A stretch of 64,000 nt of DNA, taken from the NCBI RefSeq assembly GCF_009676955.1, contig NZ_CP045696.1, forward strand, positions 2,053,001 to 2,117,000. The letters run 5' to 3'. Source of the DNA: Sodaliphilus pleomorphus. GTDB lineage: Bacteria > Bacteroidota > Bacteroidia > Bacteroidales > Muribaculaceae. The translations under genes were made by a program, and so were the position numbers. The notes beneath the pieces are model-generated. The model was not told where the DNA came from. It did not search any database and saw nothing but the letters and a program-made list of their open reading frames with translations. Shown in pieces: positions 35,266 through 42,685 of this stretch. Position 1 is the first letter of the stretch. Each line of letters opens with the position of its first letter.

Positions 35266-36177
35266 TCAGTTCTCGCGGTAGGCCTTGGGGGTCATGCCGG
35301 TGAGTTTCTTGAAAAAGCGGGAGAAGTGCTGCGGGTACTGAAATCCCAGCTGGTCGGCCACTTGCGTGATGCTTTGGCTCTGGTCGAGCAGCATCTGCTT
35401 GCTCAGAGCCAGAATGTGCTGCTGGATGTAGAGCTTGGCCGAGAGGCCGGTCTCCTTGCGTATCATGTCGCCGAAGTAGCCGGGCGAGAGGCAAGCCTTG
35501 TCGGCAAAGTAGGCCACCGAGGGCAGCCCGCTTTGCATGGCTGTGCCCTGCTCGAAGTAGTCCTTGATGTTGCGCTCAAAGGCGGCCAGTGTGTCGCTGT
35601 TCTCCTTGTGGCGGGTGATGAACTGGCGGTCGTAGAAGCGCTGGCAGTAGTCGAGTATGAGCTTGATGCGGTCGGTGAGTATCGTCTGCGAGTGCTTGTC
35701 GACGGGCATTTCCATCTCCTGCGCTATCGAGTGCAGCGTGTCGGTTATCAGGGCGCGCTCGCGCTCGCTCAAGTGGAGCGACTCGGCCGAGTCGTAGTCG
35801 AAGAAGTGGTAGGTGGTGATGGCCTTGCCCAGCGGGGTTCCGGCCAGAAGATCGGGGTGGAAAAGCAGTCCCAGGGTGTGAATGGGCGTGCTCAGCTGCT
35901 CGTCGGTCATGTCGACACGCACCACCTGTCCCGGGGCGAAGCTCACGATGGTGCCCTCCTGGTAGTCGTAGGTGCGGCGGCCGTAGTGCAACGTGCATTG
36001 CAGCCCGTTTTTGAGCCACAGGGCATACACATCGTAGCGGAATGTCGCGTGGTTGACTTGGTGCTTGGCTTGTGCCAGGTCGACCACGCTCACCAGCGGG
36101 TGCAGGGTCTCAAAGCCATAGAGCTTGTTGTAGGCGTCGATGTTGTCGATCGCTATCAAGTTGCAGGAGTCGTTCAT
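35266..36177 (-). CDS. AraC-family transcriptional regulator
   Basis: A 303-residue regulator. The N-terminal part (about 20-170) is a cupin-like ligand domain with a FAPGQVVRVD strand. The C-terminal part (about 200-303) has two helix-turn-helix units: FADKACLSPGYFGDMIRKE and VADQLGFQYPQHFSRFFKK, ending TGMTPKAYREN. The target genes and ligand are unknown. It stands alone between the sigma-factor run and the accessory block. Confidence 0.92.
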   Translation of the reverse strand: MNDSCNLIAIDNIDAYNKLYGFETLHPLVSVVDLAQAKHQVNHATFRYDVYALWLKNGLQCTLHYGRRTYDYQEGTIVSFAPGQVVRVDMTDEQLSTPIHTLGLLFHPDLLAGTPLGKAITTYHFFDYDSAESLHLSERERALITDTLHSIAQEMEMPVDKHSQTILTDRIKLILDYCQRFYDRQFITRHKENSDTLAAFERNIKDYFEQGTAMQSGLPSVAYFADKACLSPGYFGDMIRKETGLSAKLYIQQHILALSKQMLLDQSQSITQVADQLGFQYPQHFSRFFKKLTGMTPKAYREN

Positions 36178-36285
36178 TGTGTGTCGATTTTCTTGTGTTG
36201 TTGCTTTGGTTGCAAAGCTATCTCATTTTCTTGGCTTGTGCAACTGGCGGGCCACTTTTTCCACAATCGGGGGCACAGCTTCCTC

Positions 36286-36296
36286 AATCGGGGTAG
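36286..36296. repeat. Left copy of an 11-base direct repeat flanking the accessory block
   Basis: AATCGGGGTAG occurs here and again at 39800-39810, on either side of the low-GC block with the HNH and methyltransferase genes. A shorter AATCGGGG also occurs at about 36264. It may be a target duplication or recombination scar. Confidence 0.35.
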
Positions 36297-36340
36297 CTGC
36301 CAGGCTGCCACCGCATGAATTTCACAAATCTTCCCCATGT

Positions 36341-36760
36341 TCAGTCAAAGTTTACATCATATTTTATATTTTTATAATCTTTCTCACGCAACCACTGCCA
36401 AAAGGTAATGTCTTTGTCTGTCGCATGTATTTGGCGCAGGTTCTTGTGCAGCACCTCTGACAGGGACATTGCATATATGCCTTCTGTGTGGTGCGTGCCA
36501 TCGGAATCGACACTAATAGGTCTACCAAACTGGTATTCATTGTAGCACACGCGCATTAGGAAGAGCTTGAGGTCGTTGTCTTTTTCTGAGAGAATGAGGT
36601 CGCCTTGCGTCGTCCATTTATCCTCTTCCTTGCGCTGCATGTTGTCGAAGAAGATTCTCTCATTTTCTGACACGTAGTGGCCTTTCATCGAGTTGAACAG
36701 CTCTATGTCCTCTTGTGGCATAGTCTCATTGGCTATGTCGTCAATGTTTTGATTTTCCAT
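36341..36760 (-). CDS. Unknown small acidic cytoplasmic protein
   Basis: A 139-residue protein without signal peptide or membrane segment. It is rich in Asp, Glu and Asn and uses AT-rich codons unlike the backbone. Features seen are ENERIFFDNMQRKEEDKW in the middle and a DITFWQWLREKDYKN end. No family recognised. It lies inside the accessory block downstream of the DUF262-HNH gene but is separated from it by a terminator and 337 bases, in which no other gene is supported. Confidence 0.6.
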   Translation of the reverse strand: MENQNIDDIANETMPQEDIELFNSMKGHYVSENERIFFDNMQRKEEDKWTTQGDLILSEKDNDLKLFLMRVCYNEYQFGRPISVDSDGTHHTEGIYAMSLSEVLHKNLRQIHATDKDITFWQWLREKDYKNIKYDVNFD

Positions 36761-37050
36761 ATTTTCTTAAATTTTGATTTTTTGACGTGTAATATTTAAC
36801 AGGTACTCTCGGATTAAAATCCAGCGGGAATCCATATACGAGAAGGTTGAGCGGATGTTTCTCTTCGACAAGCCGTTCAATGGCCAATCTGGTAATAAGT
36901 TTGTCCTCTTTATGTTTCCCTATTACCGCATTGCTTATTGCGACATTACTGTGTTGCGGTATTCCGAGAAGAAGGTAAATAGATCTTATTTAGAAACAAA
37001 TATAGAAAAAAATTGTGATTATGGCAAGGCGGTTCACCAACAATAAAATC

Positions 37051-37088
37051 AAACATGCCACACATTCATTGAAATGTGTGGCATGTTT
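37051..37088 (-). terminator. Strong terminator after the DUF262-HNH gene
   Basis: A perfect 16-base-pair stem (37051-37066 with 37073-37088) closes a 6-base loop, 9 bases past the stop codon. On the minus strand it continues TTTGATTTTATT, a fair U-run. It is one of the longest perfect hairpins in the window. Confidence 0.88.
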
Positions 37089-37097
37089 GGGTAGCTA

Positions 37098-38258
37098 TTA
37101 TCGATTCCCTTTCGCCCTGTTGTGCGTCTTGCAAAGCATCTGACAGTTGCTTATGTCGGTGCTTCCGCCCCGGCTCCATGCCGTTACATGGTCGGCATCC
37201 ATCTCGGTGAGCTTCCAGATACGGCTGTGGTTAGGGCCGGAGCTCATGGCACAGTAGGGGCAGTTGGAGATGCCTTTTGCCTTTGCCTCCGCCGTCTGCC
37301 GCTCATACACGGTCTTGATGGTATGCTTGTCAAAGAGCCGAATATTGAGCAGCTTCGGGTCGGTGCAGCCGCCGAGGACGTACTCGAAGATGCCGCGCTT
37401 GTCGTTCACGGCATCGTCCTGCATCAGCTCAGAGACCCGGCGGTCAACCTCGTCGGGGTTGTAGGGCGTGTTGTGGTACTTCTCATAGAGCGTGCCCCAC
37501 GGCAGTCCTTTCTGCTCGCTGTGGGGCGTTGGGAAGGTGGCACTCACCCAGTCGATGACGCTGTCGAAACAGGTGGTTACGGGCGTTATATCCGCGTCCT
37601 GGCGGTGCGCGGCCATATAGCCCTCAGTGTCGCCGTGGCTCGCCCAGTCGAGGGCTGTGGCGAGCACCTCCTGGCGCTTAGGATCGCCCTTCACGTAGGT
37701 GCCCCACTTCTGCTGCATCGGGTTCAGGGAGTTGCTGTAGACAGCCTTCAGCGCGGTGACAAACGGACCGCTGTAGATGGCGTTGTACATCTCCTGGTTG
37801 TTGAGCGGCACGCCGGCGATGTTGATTATCTTGAACCATTTCTTTATCTCCTCTTCCGTGCCCTCGCAGATGTAGATTGTCAGAGGGGTATCGGAGAACA
37901 GCTGCTGCAGCTCCGCGTTGAGCGAGTAATACTTCTGCTCGCGCCCGTCATAGCGCACCGTGAGCTTGTTGGTGAGGAAGCGGCCGAGGGAAGTGATGCG
38001 CTGCTGTCCGTCGAGCACCTCAAGCTGCCCGTCGGGACGGCGGTTAAGGTAGATAAGGCCCAGTGGATAGCCGTGCAGCACCGAGTCGATGACCGCCACG
38101 TCCTTGCGCCCGTCGTTGTAGATGTAGTTGCGCTGGTACTCCGGCTGGATTATCAGCTGTCCGTTCATGCCGAAGAGTCCCTTGCCCTCCTGCTCGTTGT
38201 AGACGAATCCCTTGCAGATGTCGCCGATGGTGATGTCGGTATGCAGTTCTGTATTCAT
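37098..38258 (-). CDS. DUF262 (ParB/GmrS-like) protein with C-terminal HNH nuclease
   Basis: A 386-residue two-domain protein. The N-terminal DUF262 domain has the PEYQRNYIY box and DGQQR (83-87), the nucleotide-dependent motif seen in GmrS, SspE and other defence proteins. The C-terminal domain (about 330-386) is an HNH nuclease: CPYC, DADHVTAWSRGG, then NCQMLCKTHNRAKGN. Such fusions cut foreign DNA, often sensing base modification. It follows the EcoRI-family methyltransferase gene in the same direction after a 174-base gap and probably forms a two-gene system with it. Codon use is AT-shifted relative to the backbone. Confidence 0.88.
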   Translation of the reverse strand: MNTELHTDITIGDICKGFVYNEQEGKGLFGMNGQLIIQPEYQRNYIYNDGRKDVAVIDSVLHGYPLGLIYLNRRPDGQLEVLDGQQRITSLGRFLTNKLTVRYDGREQKYYSLNAELQQLFSDTPLTIYICEGTEEEIKKWFKIINIAGVPLNNQEMYNAIYSGPFVTALKAVYSNSLNPMQQKWGTYVKGDPKRQEVLATALDWASHGDTEGYMAAHRQDADITPVTTCFDSVIDWVSATFPTPHSEQKGLPWGTLYEKYHNTPYNPDEVDRRVSELMQDDAVNDKRGIFEYVLGGCTDPKLLNIRLFDKHTIKTVYERQTAEAKAKGISNCPYCAMSSGPNHSRIWKLTEMDADHVTAWSRGGSTDISNCQMLCKTHNRAKGNR

Positions 38259-38307
38259 AAATTTTTCGTTTTTTATTTCTCTGACTAATGAATGATGTTT
38301 TTCTACG

Positions 38308-38341
38308 TAGCGTTCAATCCTTCGCTGCTTAGCGTTTAATC
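38308..38341. repeat. Pair of 12-base direct repeats between methyltransferase and HNH genes
   Basis: TAGCGTTCAATC (38308-38319) and TAGCGTTTAATC (38330-38341) differ at one base and are spaced 22 bases apart. They lie upstream of the HNH start, where an operator would act. Confidence 0.4.
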
Positions 38342-38401
38342 TTTTTCTATAGCATTACAACATCGGGAGAGGCCTTTTCGCCCCTTGATTGTTGGCTTTT
38401 C

Positions 38402-38442
38402 ACCCCATGAGAACGGCGTTCTAACCCCATGATTAGGGCGTT
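38402..38442. repeat. Pair of 19-base imperfect direct repeats at the end of the methyltransferase gene
   Basis: ACCCCATGAGAACGGCGTT (38402-38420) and ACCCCATGATTAGGGCGTT (38424-38442) match at 16 of 19 positions and again have a 22-base period. The second copy covers the methyltransferase stop codon. Confidence 0.4.
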
Positions 38443-39560
38443 GTGATCTTCTGAATGAGGATGCGTGCATAAGTGGATTTAAGCTCGCCATCAACCATTA
38501 TCGCACCACGACGGTTCAAATCGCCAAAGTGCGGAGTATCTTCGGGGGTATATTCCCTTGTCTTAATGCCGTATTCATTACCACGGTCGGTAATTCCTAA
38601 CAATCGGAACTGCTCCGGGCAATACTTGTCGAGGAAGGAGATGGGCACGCCCATCGGGCCAGTGTAGTCGGAGGGTATGGCATCGGTATAAGGCACCTCT
38701 ATGGCATCATAGTTGTCGTAGTGCTGGTACTCCTTCCGCAGGCGCAAGTCCTTGTGCCGGCTGAACTTCAGGTTGTCCGCCATCGTCATCAATGGCAACG
38801 GCTCGTGGCGCTTGCCCAATTCTATGTTGGTAAACCAACAGCAGTTGCGGAACTTCACAAGCCCGTCATCCTGCAGCACTCCTTCGCCATACTTCTGAGC
38901 GTTAGGTGTGGCAAAGAAGGCATTGCCCGCAGTAAAGCCGTTGCCCAGCCAAATCTTATTGTCCTTGAGCAGCGGAAACACCTCCTTGTAGGTTATCGCG
39001 TTCATGTTGCCGATGACGGAGAACCGTTTGCCACCGTCGATGATCCATTTCAGGAACTCGCGGAAGAGGGAGAACGGCGGATTGGTGATGATGAAGTCGG
39101 CCTCGTTACGCAACTGCGTAATCTCACGCGAGCGGAAGTCGCCGTCGCCGTCAAGGTACTCCCAGCGGAGGTCGTCGATGTCGATGCGGTTGTCGCCATT
39201 GATATCACGGTCGAGAACGAAGATACGCCCGTGGGTTTGCCACTTGTCGCGGTCGAACTTCGGGTCCTGCTCGTCCCCGGGGAAAAGTGAGGGCATTACC
39301 CCGTACTTTGCCGCCTTTGCGTCAGGAGCGTAGCTCGTGGAGATGAGCTTTTTGATACCAAACAATTGGAAGTTAAGGGCGAAATATCGTGTAAAATTGC
39401 TCCATTCCGGGTCGTCGCACGGCATGAGTATCGTCTTGTCGCGGAACACGTCGGGGTCGTAGTCCACATACGCCTGCATCTCATGCTCAATGTCGGGCAG
39501 CTGTGTGTAGAACTCATCGTTCTTGGCTGTTTTCGCGTTTCCTAAGTTTTTATTTGCCAT
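38433..39560 (-). CDS. EcoRI-family adenine-specific DNA methyltransferase
   Basis: A 375-residue protein of the EcoRI methyltransferase family, which puts a methyl group on adenine N6 in DNA using S-adenosylmethionine. The N-terminal AKNDEFYTQLPDIE and ILMPCDDPEWSNF are family hallmarks; the catalytic motif is NPPF (160-163). A loop DINGDNRIDIDD (119-130) looks like an EF-hand/dockerin calcium site, followed by DGDGDFRS. The neighbouring downstream gene is a DUF262-HNH nuclease instead of an EcoRI-type enzyme. Three operator-like repeats lie upstream of its start. Confidence 0.9.
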   Translation of the reverse strand: MANKNLGNAKTAKNDEFYTQLPDIEHEMQAYVDYDPDVFRDKTILMPCDDPEWSNFTRYFALNFQLFGIKKLISTSYAPDAKAAKYGVMPSLFPGDEQDPKFDRDKWQTHGRIFVLDRDINGDNRIDIDDLRWEYLDGDGDFRSREITQLRNEADFIITNPPFSLFREFLKWIIDGGKRFSVIGNMNAITYKEVFPLLKDNKIWLGNGFTAGNAFFATPNAQKYGEGVLQDDGLVKFRNCCWFTNIELGKRHEPLPLMTMADNLKFSRHKDLRLRKEYQHYDNYDAIEVPYTDAIPSDYTGPMGVPISFLDKYCPEQFRLLGITDRGNEYGIKTREYTPEDTPHFGDLNRRGAIMVDGELKSTYARILIQKITTP

Positions 39561-39590
39561 CTACCAAGTTATTTAGTTCATAACCATATT

Positions 39591-39638
39591 GTGATATTTT
39601 TCGTCGTGATATTTTTCACAAATATAGTGATATTCCTG
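39591..39638. repeat. Iterated operator-like repeats upstream of the methyltransferase gene
   Basis: GTGATATTTTTC occurs twice exactly (39591-39602 and 39606-39617, 15-base period), with a partial third copy GTGATATT at 39627-39634. They flank the candidate -7 box at 39619-39626, so a protein bound there could block transcription. The methyltransferase itself or an unlinked controller might bind. Confidence 0.6.
39619..39626 (-). promoter_or_regulatory. -7 box for the methyltransferase gene
   Basis: On the minus strand TATATTTG fits TAnnTTTG and lies 59 bases upstream of the start codon. The -33 element is weak. The rest of the 390-base gap up to 39950 holds the repeats described, the right direct repeat and a terminator, with no supported gene. 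Confidence 0.6.
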
Positions 39639-39799
39639 TTGCAAGAAAAATCTATTTTGCCTTTACTGCAAATTTCCTGAAAAGTTGACAAAAATGGAGT
39701 AAATCGGAAATGGAAAAATTGCTTAGTCCTTTGTTTGTAAATCTTTATCGATTGTTGTGATGTAATAAGGACGCCCTGGCTTGAGGTAGGATCTGTTTT

Positions 39800-39810
39800 A
39801 ATCGGGGTAG
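39800..39810. repeat. Right copy of the 11-base direct repeat flanking the accessory block
   Basis: AATCGGGGTAG, identical to 36286-36296 and in the same orientation. Bases beyond the 11 do not match, so it is short for an attachment site. Confidence 0.35.
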
Positions 39811-39874
39811 TGGCGGCATGGCAAGCATCTTCAGGCGCAGCTTGTAGCGCACACTTCCACAAGAGAAACACTGG

Positions 39875-39902
39875 GGGCAGGCGACTCACGGGTCGCCTGC
39901 CC
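39875..39902 (-). terminator. Terminator after the 39951 gene
   Basis: GGGCAGGCGAC (39875-39885) pairs with GTCGCCTGCCC (39892-39902) around a 6-base loop, 48 bases past the stop of the minus-strand gene at 39951. The U-run is poor. Confidence 0.6.
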
Positions 39903-39950
39903 TCAGCTCGATTGGTGTGCCTTGTATGGCTCGTTTTTCCCCTAAGGGCA

Positions 39951-40550
39951 CTACTCGGGCATCTCGTCCCAGTGAATGGGCACGTTGTTGAGCACGAGCA
40001 GCCCGGTGTCGTCGTAGCTGGTGCTTATGCCCAGTTGCAGCTGCTTGATGGTGGTGGCCGTCTTCTTGACGTCGGCAAACTCGTTGGTCTCCTTCAGCTG
40101 CACTTTCATGTATACGCCCTCGGTCACGTCGTAGGTGTACCACCCTGTGCCCACTTTCATCTTGTAGGCATTGTCGTCCTGGTCGACCATGATGGCCGGA
40201 TAGCTGCTGTTGCCGCCCAGGCGCAGCTGGGTGAGATTGGCGATCATTTTCACTTTAAACACCAGGGTCACCACGCCATAGTTGGTCGAGGTGCTTTTGC
40301 CATAGGCTCCCACGAGCTGCACGTCGACAATCGAGGCGAGCGGGTTGCGCAGTGTGCCGCCGCCCTCGACTGCTGTGACGGTGCCTTTCTTGCCGGCCGC
40401 CTGGGCAGTTGCAGCCACGGCTGTCTTGCTCTCGGTGGTGAGTATTTGTTTTGCTTTTTTGATGAGGCCTCCCAGGCCCTGGGCGCTTGCTGGTGCCGCT
40501 GCCAGGCTGAGCATGGCGCAGACGGCGATTGCGATACGGTTGAGTTTCAT
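39951..40550 (-). CDS. Secreted protein of unknown function
   Basis: A 199-residue protein with a signal peptide (cut near ASAQG). The mature part starts with a helix (GLGGLIKKAKQIL) and is then mainly beta (VVTLVFKVKMIAN, YPAIMVDQDDNAYKM, VYMKVQLKE). No known family recognised. It lies 30 bases downstream of the lipoprotein gene at 40581 and the two share features (both describe a predicted beta domain with VVTLVF/ITLKLN strands), so they may work together. Confidence 0.7.
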   Translation of the reverse strand: MKLNRIAIAVCAMLSLAAAPASAQGLGGLIKKAKQILTTESKTAVAATAQAAGKKGTVTAVEGGGTLRNPLASIVDVQLVGAYGKSTSTNYGVVTLVFKVKMIANLTQLRLGGNSSYPAIMVDQDDNAYKMKVGTGWYTYDVTEGVYMKVQLKETNEFADVKKTATTIKQLQLGISTSYDDTGLLVLNNVPIHWDEMPE

Positions 40551-40580
40551 GTCTTGATGATGTTTGTGTGTGATAAAGTT

Positions 40581-41276
40581 TTATTTCTTGGGTTCTTTGG
40601 CCTTGGCCTGCTTGTCGGCTTGCTCGGCCTCCTTGCACAGCGAGGAGTTGCTGTTGGCAATGGTGATCGACTTCATGCTGGCCATCTTCTCGGCCTCCCA
40701 GGGTTCGATGCTCAGGTTGAGTTTTAGCGTGATGCTGTCGCCCTTCTTCACCACCGTGTTGCCTATGGCCCCAGGATGGAGCGCGATAATGCCGCGGGGG
40801 TGGAAGGCGTTGCCCTCGGCGTCGGTCACCACATAGCGCAGCTCATAGAAGCGCATGGCGCCTTTGCCGGGCACGTGTCCCCAGTCGTCGAGCAGCACGG
40901 CAGCGGTCTCCATCCTCACAGTGCCCCCTGACGTGACGGTGGTCACGGTGAGCGGTTGCGAGAGTTGCAGCGGCACGTCTTGGGCCACGTGGGCTGGCAC
41001 TTGCTTGCCCGTGAGCAGCTGGCCGACTTGGGCAATTTTATCCTTGATTTCCTTTTGCTTTGCAGCCCACTGGGTGAGCTGCTCTTTCATTTTAGACTCA
41101 TCGTCTTTGGCCTGGTACAGGCCGCTCTTCAGGCTCTCTTCGGCCTCCTCTTGCTCGATGACCAGGCCGGGGAGCTCTCCCAGCGGCCCGCTGGCGGGCA
41201 CGTGCTTGCTCTCGCACGCCACGAGTGCGGCCAGGGCCAGTAGCCACACCGTTGTAGTAGTAAGGGTTGTTTTCAT
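40581..41276 (-). CDS. Lipoprotein with coiled-coil N-terminus
   Basis: A 231-residue lipoprotein (lipobox LVAC, Cys21). A helical segment with high coiled-coil character follows (about 40-95, EEAEESLKSGLYQ, KMKEQLTQWAAKQKEIKDK), then a beta domain with MRFYELRYVV and DSITLKLNLS. No family recognised. The start MKTTLTTTT gives a normal signal; a 31-codon upstream extension does not. Confidence 0.7.
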   Translation of the reverse strand: MKTTLTTTTVWLLALAALVACESKHVPASGPLGELPGLVIEQEEAEESLKSGLYQAKDDESKMKEQLTQWAAKQKEIKDKIAQVGQLLTGKQVPAHVAQDVPLQLSQPLTVTTVTSGGTVRMETAAVLLDDWGHVPGKGAMRFYELRYVVTDAEGNAFHPRGIIALHPGAIGNTVVKKGDSITLKLNLSIEPWEAEKMASMKSITIANSNSSLCKEAEQADKQAKAKEPKK

Positions 41277-41421
41277 GCTGTTTTGGTAGTATAATTTTGG
41301 GTGAGTAAGTGCGAGTGTCGTGTTGCGGTTGCAAAAGTAAAAGCCGTAGCCACTCACCCGCAAGAGCAAGTGGTCAATTGTATCGGTTGGAACTCAGTTT
41401 TTTATCGATTGACGCGTCGAT

Positions 41422-42495
41422 TTACCGATTGACGCCTGCCGCCCGGCAGCAGGCAGGGGTCGTGCCCGTAGCTTTCTTGAAATAGCGTCTGAAGCTGCTC
41501 AGCGAGTTGAACCCCGACTGGCTGGCAACATCCTCAAGCGGTAGCGTGGTGGTGGCCAGCAGTTGGCGGGCGTGTTTCACCCGCCAGCCGTTCACATACT
41601 CGTAGAAGCTCGTGTGCAGCTCCTGGTTCAGGTAGTTGGACAGGTAGGTGCGGTTGGTGCCCAGTTCCTGTGCCAGCCCGTTGATGTTGAGGGTGGGGTT
41701 GAGGTAGATGCGGCCGTGCTCAAAGGTGTCGTGCAGGGCCTGGGCAAAGTGGTAGCTGTCCTGCCGCCCTCCCGCCGGCTTGGGAGCAAGTGTGCCGGTC
41801 GTGGGCTCGCCCGCGCCGCGGCCGAGGGCCTCGAGCATGTCGTCCTGGCGGTACACAAAGTAGCACAGCAGGGCAAAGATGACCGAGCACACCATGTTGT
41901 AGACGGCGGCTGTGACGTTGCTGTCGACCTTGGTGGCGACAAACCACGTTGCGGCCAGTGCCAGGTAGAAGAGCAGCAACAGCCAAGTCCACCTGAGCGA
42001 CAAGTGCTCGTCGGTCGAGAAGCAGGCCGCCAGTTGCTGGTTGAAGCGCCGCACGGCCACAAAGCCGTAGATCACGATGCCCGCCGAGTGGAGCAGTGCG
42101 GCAGCGAGGATGCAGTCGTACACCACGGGCGAGCCGCTCGTCATGTACACGGCCAGCGCCACCCAGTAGGGCGCCAGGTTCAGTGTGGCCGCCAGGGGCT
42201 TCATGCCGTGGGTGTGGGTGAGCCGGTAGAGCAGCATCAGGGCCAGTGGCACCACCGTGACCTGCATGATGTTGGTCACAGGCTTGAGCATCGCGCCCAA
42301 GAAGTTGTCGATGAAGAACAGGTAAAACTCCACCATGCTTATGCCCAGCAGGTAGAGCATGAAGTAGAAGGCCGAGCGCTGCAACTGGTGGTGCCGCCCC
42401 TTGGCATAGAGTGCTGCGGTGCCCAGCAGCTGAAACATAAAGAAGAGACCGCATGAGAAATCTCGCAGCCGTGAGGTGAAGTCGGGGTCGATCAT
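41422..42495 (-). CDS. Membrane-anchored AraC-family regulator
   Basis: A 357-residue protein. The N-terminal half has about six to seven membrane helices (for example FYFMLYLLGISMVEFYLFFI and LLLLFYLALAATWFV). The C-terminal part (about 255-350) is an AraC DNA-binding domain: INGLAQELGTNRTYLSNYLN and VASQSGFNSLSSFRRYFKKATGTTP. Regulators of this layout are frequent in Bacteroidetes and sense envelope or external signals. The start MIDPDF is preferred to an ATG 35 codons upstream, which adds Cys-rich sequence from the opposite gene's control region. It is divergent from the GHL10 gene at 42686 and may control it. Confidence 0.88.
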   Translation of the reverse strand: MIDPDFTSRLRDFSCGLFFMFQLLGTAALYAKGRHHQLQRSAFYFMLYLLGISMVEFYLFFIDNFLGAMLKPVTNIMQVTVVPLALMLLYRLTHTHGMKPLAATLNLAPYWVALAVYMTSGSPVVYDCILAAALLHSAGIVIYGFVAVRRFNQQLAACFSTDEHLSLRWTWLLLLFYLALAATWFVATKVDSNVTAAVYNMVCSVIFALLCYFVYRQDDMLEALGRGAGEPTTGTLAPKPAGGRQDSYHFAQALHDTFEHGRIYLNPTLNINGLAQELGTNRTYLSNYLNQELHTSFYEYVNGWRVKHARQLLATTTLPLEDVASQSGFNSLSSFRRYFKKATGTTPACCRAAGVNR

Positions 42496-42660
42496 TGTCG
42501 TTTTCTTGGTGCGTTTAGATAGCAAAGATACAAAAAAGTCTTCGGCTCCGCAACACGTGTCTTCACCCTGTGCCGCGCATCGCGCTGCCCCCAGGGGCAT
42601 TCTCGTCGAGGGAGGGGGCTTATTCCTGAGTCAGTGTAAACGGGTTTCTGCTTTTTTTTG

Positions 42661-42668
42661 TAATTTTG
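42661..42668 (+). promoter_or_regulatory. -7 box before the second GHL10 gene
   Basis: TAATTTTG fits TAnnTTTG, 18 bases before the first ATG, so the leader is short. A T-run precedes it and no clean TTTG lies at 19 to 20 bases. Confidence 0.5.
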
Positions 42669-42685
42669 CATCTCAATATGTTGAG

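Noticed and set aside
36855..37046. Open frame of 63 codons before the HNH terminator
   Set aside because: No homology-like pattern, no promoter and no conserved start; it lies in an AT-rich gap where such frames arise by chance.
37098..38258. HNH protein as a homing endonuclease or group II intron part
   Set aside because: The DUF262 domain and the linked methyltransferase fit a defence system; no intron structure or split gene is seen.
39591..39638. Possible CRISPR array
   Set aside because: The repeats are only 12 bases with spacers of 3 and 9 bases and no cas genes are present.
39578..39889. Open frame of 103 codons upstream of the methyltransferase
   Set aside because: It runs through the direct repeats, promoter and a terminator, and its repeated NITI pattern only reflects the DNA repeats.
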